Origin: Symsagittifera roscoffensis
Lineage: Eukaryota > Xenacoelomorpha > Acoela > Convolutidae
NCBI RefSeq assembly: GCF_963678635.1
Contig: NC_087065.1
Location: 57,748,754-57,812,753 of the forward strand
Direction of reading: 5' to 3'
Length of the DNA: 64,000 nt
The position numbers were made by a program, and so were the translations under genes. This document shows, piece by piece, positions 62,277 to 64,000 of this stretch (positions are counted from its first letter, which is position 1; each line of letters begins with the position of its first letter). Under the pieces are notes generated by a model. The model searched no databases. It was given only the letters and a program-made list of their open reading frames with translations, and was not told where the DNA came from.

Positions 62277-63077
62277 TCAGGCGATGCTCAAGTAGTATTT
62301 CTTGTGAAGATACACCATTATCTCAGTTTCCGCGAAGACTACGTGTAGGATAGCGTACAATTCCCTTGAGCTCAGTTTGCCCCTGTTTGGGTCATACACC
62401 GGCATTGAGACCTCCGTTATTCCTCTTTCAATCATGAAGTCTCGTAGTCTTGTTATTGCCAACATCACGTGTTCGGGATCAATTGTGTTCCTGTCATTGA
62501 CCCTCGTCACTAGGAAGCACAGATATTTGCCCGGGACTTGTGCTACTGATGGTGGAAGCGCTGCCATTCCTCCCAGTCCTGGTCTCTGTCTAAACAGAAA
62601 TTCCACGTTCTGGTACTCTCTTTTGAAGTCAGCTTCCAATCTTGATTTGAAACTCATGTCCGCTGTGACGCAGATCGCGCTAGTCCTGTTTGACAGGATG
62701 AAGTCGCTATCCGTTATCATGATGTTTTCCGAGTACTCATTGGGTTTTTCAAACTTCGTTTTAAAATGCCGACCTATGGTAGGCTCTGGCTCTTCTTCTT
62801 CCAGTTCCAATTTGCTTGTTTCTCTCACTTCCTTGAGCTTCTTTATCATCAAATTTTCGGTGTGGGTAAGTCCTTCCCCCACTCCCCGGACAAAAATATT
62901 TATCGACGTCCCCGTCGATGTTGTCGGGTCTGAATTGTCCGGAGGAATGTCCAGTGGCCTGTCTGTTGCCGTCCATCCGAAAAGAGGGTCTCTGTCTTCA
63001 TATAATTTGCCGATGACACGTCGACTTGTTGAATGCTTTGTCCTTCGTGGCTCTCGTCTTTGACATCGCGCATCCAC
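62277..63077 (-). CDS. Pol C-terminal macro domain of element C
   Basis: The last 190 residues are a macro-like domain: Ile-Thr-Asp-Ser-Asp-Phe-Ile-Leu (about residue 121), Ser-Ala-Ile-Cys-Val-Thr-Ala-Asp-Met, helix Ala-Asp-Phe-Lys-Arg-Glu-Tyr, Gly-Gly-Met-Ala-Ala-Leu, Gly-Lys-Tyr-Leu-Cys-Phe-Leu-Val-Thr-Arg, Gly-Ile-Thr-Glu-Val-Ser-Met-Pro-Val-Tyr-Asp-Pro-Asn-Arg-Gly, and a final Thr-Glu-Ile-Met-Val-Tyr strand. This follows TARG1/OARD1-type macro domains block by block. The loop that carries the catalytic Asp in that family is replaced by Tyr-Asp-Pro-Asn-Arg-Gly in A, B and C alike. A 2-nt indel near 62,990, in a short GA run, puts the domain out of frame with upstream Pol. Confidence 0.75.
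   Translation of the reverse strand: MDARCQRREPRRTKHSTSRRVIGKLYEDRDPLFGWTATDRPLDIPPDNSDPTTSTGTSINIFVRGVGEGLTHTENLMIKKLKEVRETSKLELEEEEPEPTIGRHFKTKFEKPNEYSENIMITDSDFILSNRTSAICVTADMSFKSRLEADFKREYQNVEFLFRQRPGLGGMAALPPSVAQVPGKYLCFLVTRVNDRNTIDPEHVMLAITRLRDFMIERGITEVSMPVYDPNRGKLSSRELYAILHVVFAETEIMVYLHKKYYLSIA
62882..62894 (-). other. Internal copy of the polypurine-tract motif (element C)
   Basis: TTTGTCCGGGGAG on the minus strand, at the same place before the macro domain as 38,513-38,525 in B. It is kept exactly in a family whose proteins are substantially diverged. Confidence 0.65.
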
Positions 63078-64000
63078 TCTAGTATCCTCAAGTTCGTGTT
63101 CTCCCTCCTCTCTATCTCACTCTGTTCGAGATCCGTCTCCAATTCTGGCGTCGAGTAGTCTTCCTGCGGATAGTGTCCACCATCGTCAATGACCTGCCAT
63201 TCCTCTTCGGCTTCCAGTTCGCCTGCACTCAGTAGTTCCTCGCCCAATTTGTCTGGCTGTATCTTATCGATCAAGAAGTCATCCCCGTATCTGTTGTACC
63301 TCATGCTGGTCCGTTTACGATTGCCAGTCCTGGTCCCCTGTGGTATTGGTCGATCTGGCTCCATCCACTTCGGCACCTCATCTTGCTCCGGGTCGTTCCA
63401 GTCTTCTTCTACAAACGATCCTGCTTCAGACTCCACCTCTATCTTTTCATTGTCGTCCAAACTCAAGTTCTCATTACCATCATTTTTCTCTCTGGTGCCT
63501 TTTTCATTCACTTCACACGCTGGCTCTACCACCAGGTACTCGAGACCCTCCATGTCCTTCGGTTTGCACCAGTCCTCCGGGGAAGGAACGTGAGGCTTCA
63601 GATTTTCATAATGTGCTGCTCGCCCAGTACTCAAGCGGTAGAACCGTCCTTGTTGATGAACATCCGTTATCATGAAAGGTCCCCTCCACTTCTTGAGTAG
63701 TTTCTTCGTTCCCTTGGGCGGTATGACATTTTGAAAGACCCACACGTATTGGCCCACCTCATATGGCTTTGCTTGTAATATTTTTTCGTCATATTTTCTG
63801 CGTTGCCTCATTTGCGCTTGCGCCGTGTTCCTCCTGCATAGCTCGTTTAGCTCCTGTTGTCTTTTGATCGCTTCTTTCACGTATGCCTGAGGCGACGTCC
63901 TTTTCCCTCGTATTCCGGGTAAAAGAATGTCAGAGGCATTGCTCTCTCCCTGCCCGTCAACATCATGAAGGGACTGATGCCCGTCGTTGAGTACTGTGTA
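62900..64000 (-). CDS. Pol of element C: integrase C-terminal part (runs off the right edge)
   Basis: The long frame 62,900-63,880 holds the Arg-Arg-Gln-Gln-Glu-Leu-Asn-Glu-Leu block, the GPY/F module Trp-Arg-Gly-Pro-Phe (about 63,680), and the acidic tail. Upstream to the window edge, in another frame, are Thr-Gly-Ile-Ser-Pro-Phe and Phe-Tyr-Pro-Glu-Tyr-Glu-Gly, the end of the integrase core; a 1-nt loss in an A run near 63,900 separates the two. Homologous to 37,340-38,480 of B. The catalytic core and RT lie outside the window. Function: insertion of element cDNA; the GPY/F part is implicated in oligomerisation and targeting in other elements. Confidence 0.82.
   Translation of the reverse strand, partial: YTVLNDGHQSLHDVDGQGESNASDILLPGIRGKRTSPQAYVKEAIKRQQELNELCRRNTAQAQMRQRRKYDEKILQAKPYEVGQYVWVFQNVIPPKGTKKLLKKWRGPFMITDVHQQGRFYRLSTGRAAHYENLKPHVPSPEDWCKPKDMEGLEYLVVEPACEVNEKGTREKNDGNENLSLDDNEKIEVESEAGSFVEEDWNDPEQDEVPKWMEPDRPIPQGTRTGNRKRTSMRYNRYGDDFLIDKIQPDKLGEELLSAGELEAEEEWQVIDDGGHYPQEDYSTPELETDLEQSEIERRENTNLRILEWMRDVKDESHEGQSIQQVDVSSANYMKTETLFSDGRQQTGHWTFLRTIQTRQHRRGRR

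Noticed and set aside
1-64000. tRNA, rRNA or other structural RNA genes
   Set aside because: No tRNA A/B boxes with a matching cloverleaf, and no rRNA-like conserved stretches, were recognised on either strand.

Overview
The window is built almost entirely of retrotransposons and holds no recognisable host gene. The eukaryotic mobile-element families, AT-rich spacers and dense nesting indicate an invertebrate metazoan nuclear genome. My unchecked impression is that the LINE reverse transcriptase belongs to a type common in cnidarians and lancelets; the species cannot be fixed from the sequence.

The main occupants are four copies of very large Ty3/gypsy-like LTR elements. Copy D (plus strand, 1-3,146) is only a decayed 3' end and its LTR. 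Copy A (minus strand, 7,261-25,199) has both LTRs but large internal deletions. Copy B (plus strand, 25,894-50,124, 24.2 kb) is the most complete, though broken by frameshifts and stops. Copy C (minus strand, from 51,595 off the right edge) belongs to a related but clearly diverged family and is the best preserved; it contains one uninterrupted 2,540-codon frame. A, B and D are one family; C shares the terminal inverted repeat, the polypurine-tract motif and every protein module visible on both.

Reading B from 5' to 3': LTR; a primer-binding site; a 2.7-kb leader with a G-rich short-repeat array; an extra coiled-coil ORF1; gag with two CCHC knuckles; protease; reverse transcriptase; RNase H; integrase with a GPY/F module; and a long acidic tail ending in a macro (ADP-ribose-binding) domain of the TARG1/ALC1-like type. 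After a spacer of about 430 bp, with a conserved candidate 3' splice site, comes an accessory cistron of about 9 kb: an alpha-helical N-terminus, a coiled coil, an SGNH/GDSL esterase domain, a second SGNH-like domain, long unassigned regions and a Cys/His-rich C-terminus. Then come the 3' UTR, polypurine tract and LTR. This large post-pol module, the macro domain, and repeated internal copies of the polypurine-tract motif are the most unusual things here.

A and B are both inserted into one LINE-type element. Its SGNH and PHD-finger ORFs and RT lie at 3.7-7.26 kb, the next piece at 25.2-25.9 kb, and its C-terminus at 50.1-50.5 kb. The two giant elements point away from each other with their 5' LTRs 695 bp apart, so the window is a very large inverted repeat. 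B is bounded by an unusually long 75-bp direct duplication of the LINE. A 1.13-kb tandem duplication spans the LINE/A junction, and a palindrome with 255-bp arms sits at the LINE 3' end. A second, unrelated LINE 3' end (minus strand) lies at 51.0-51.4 kb.
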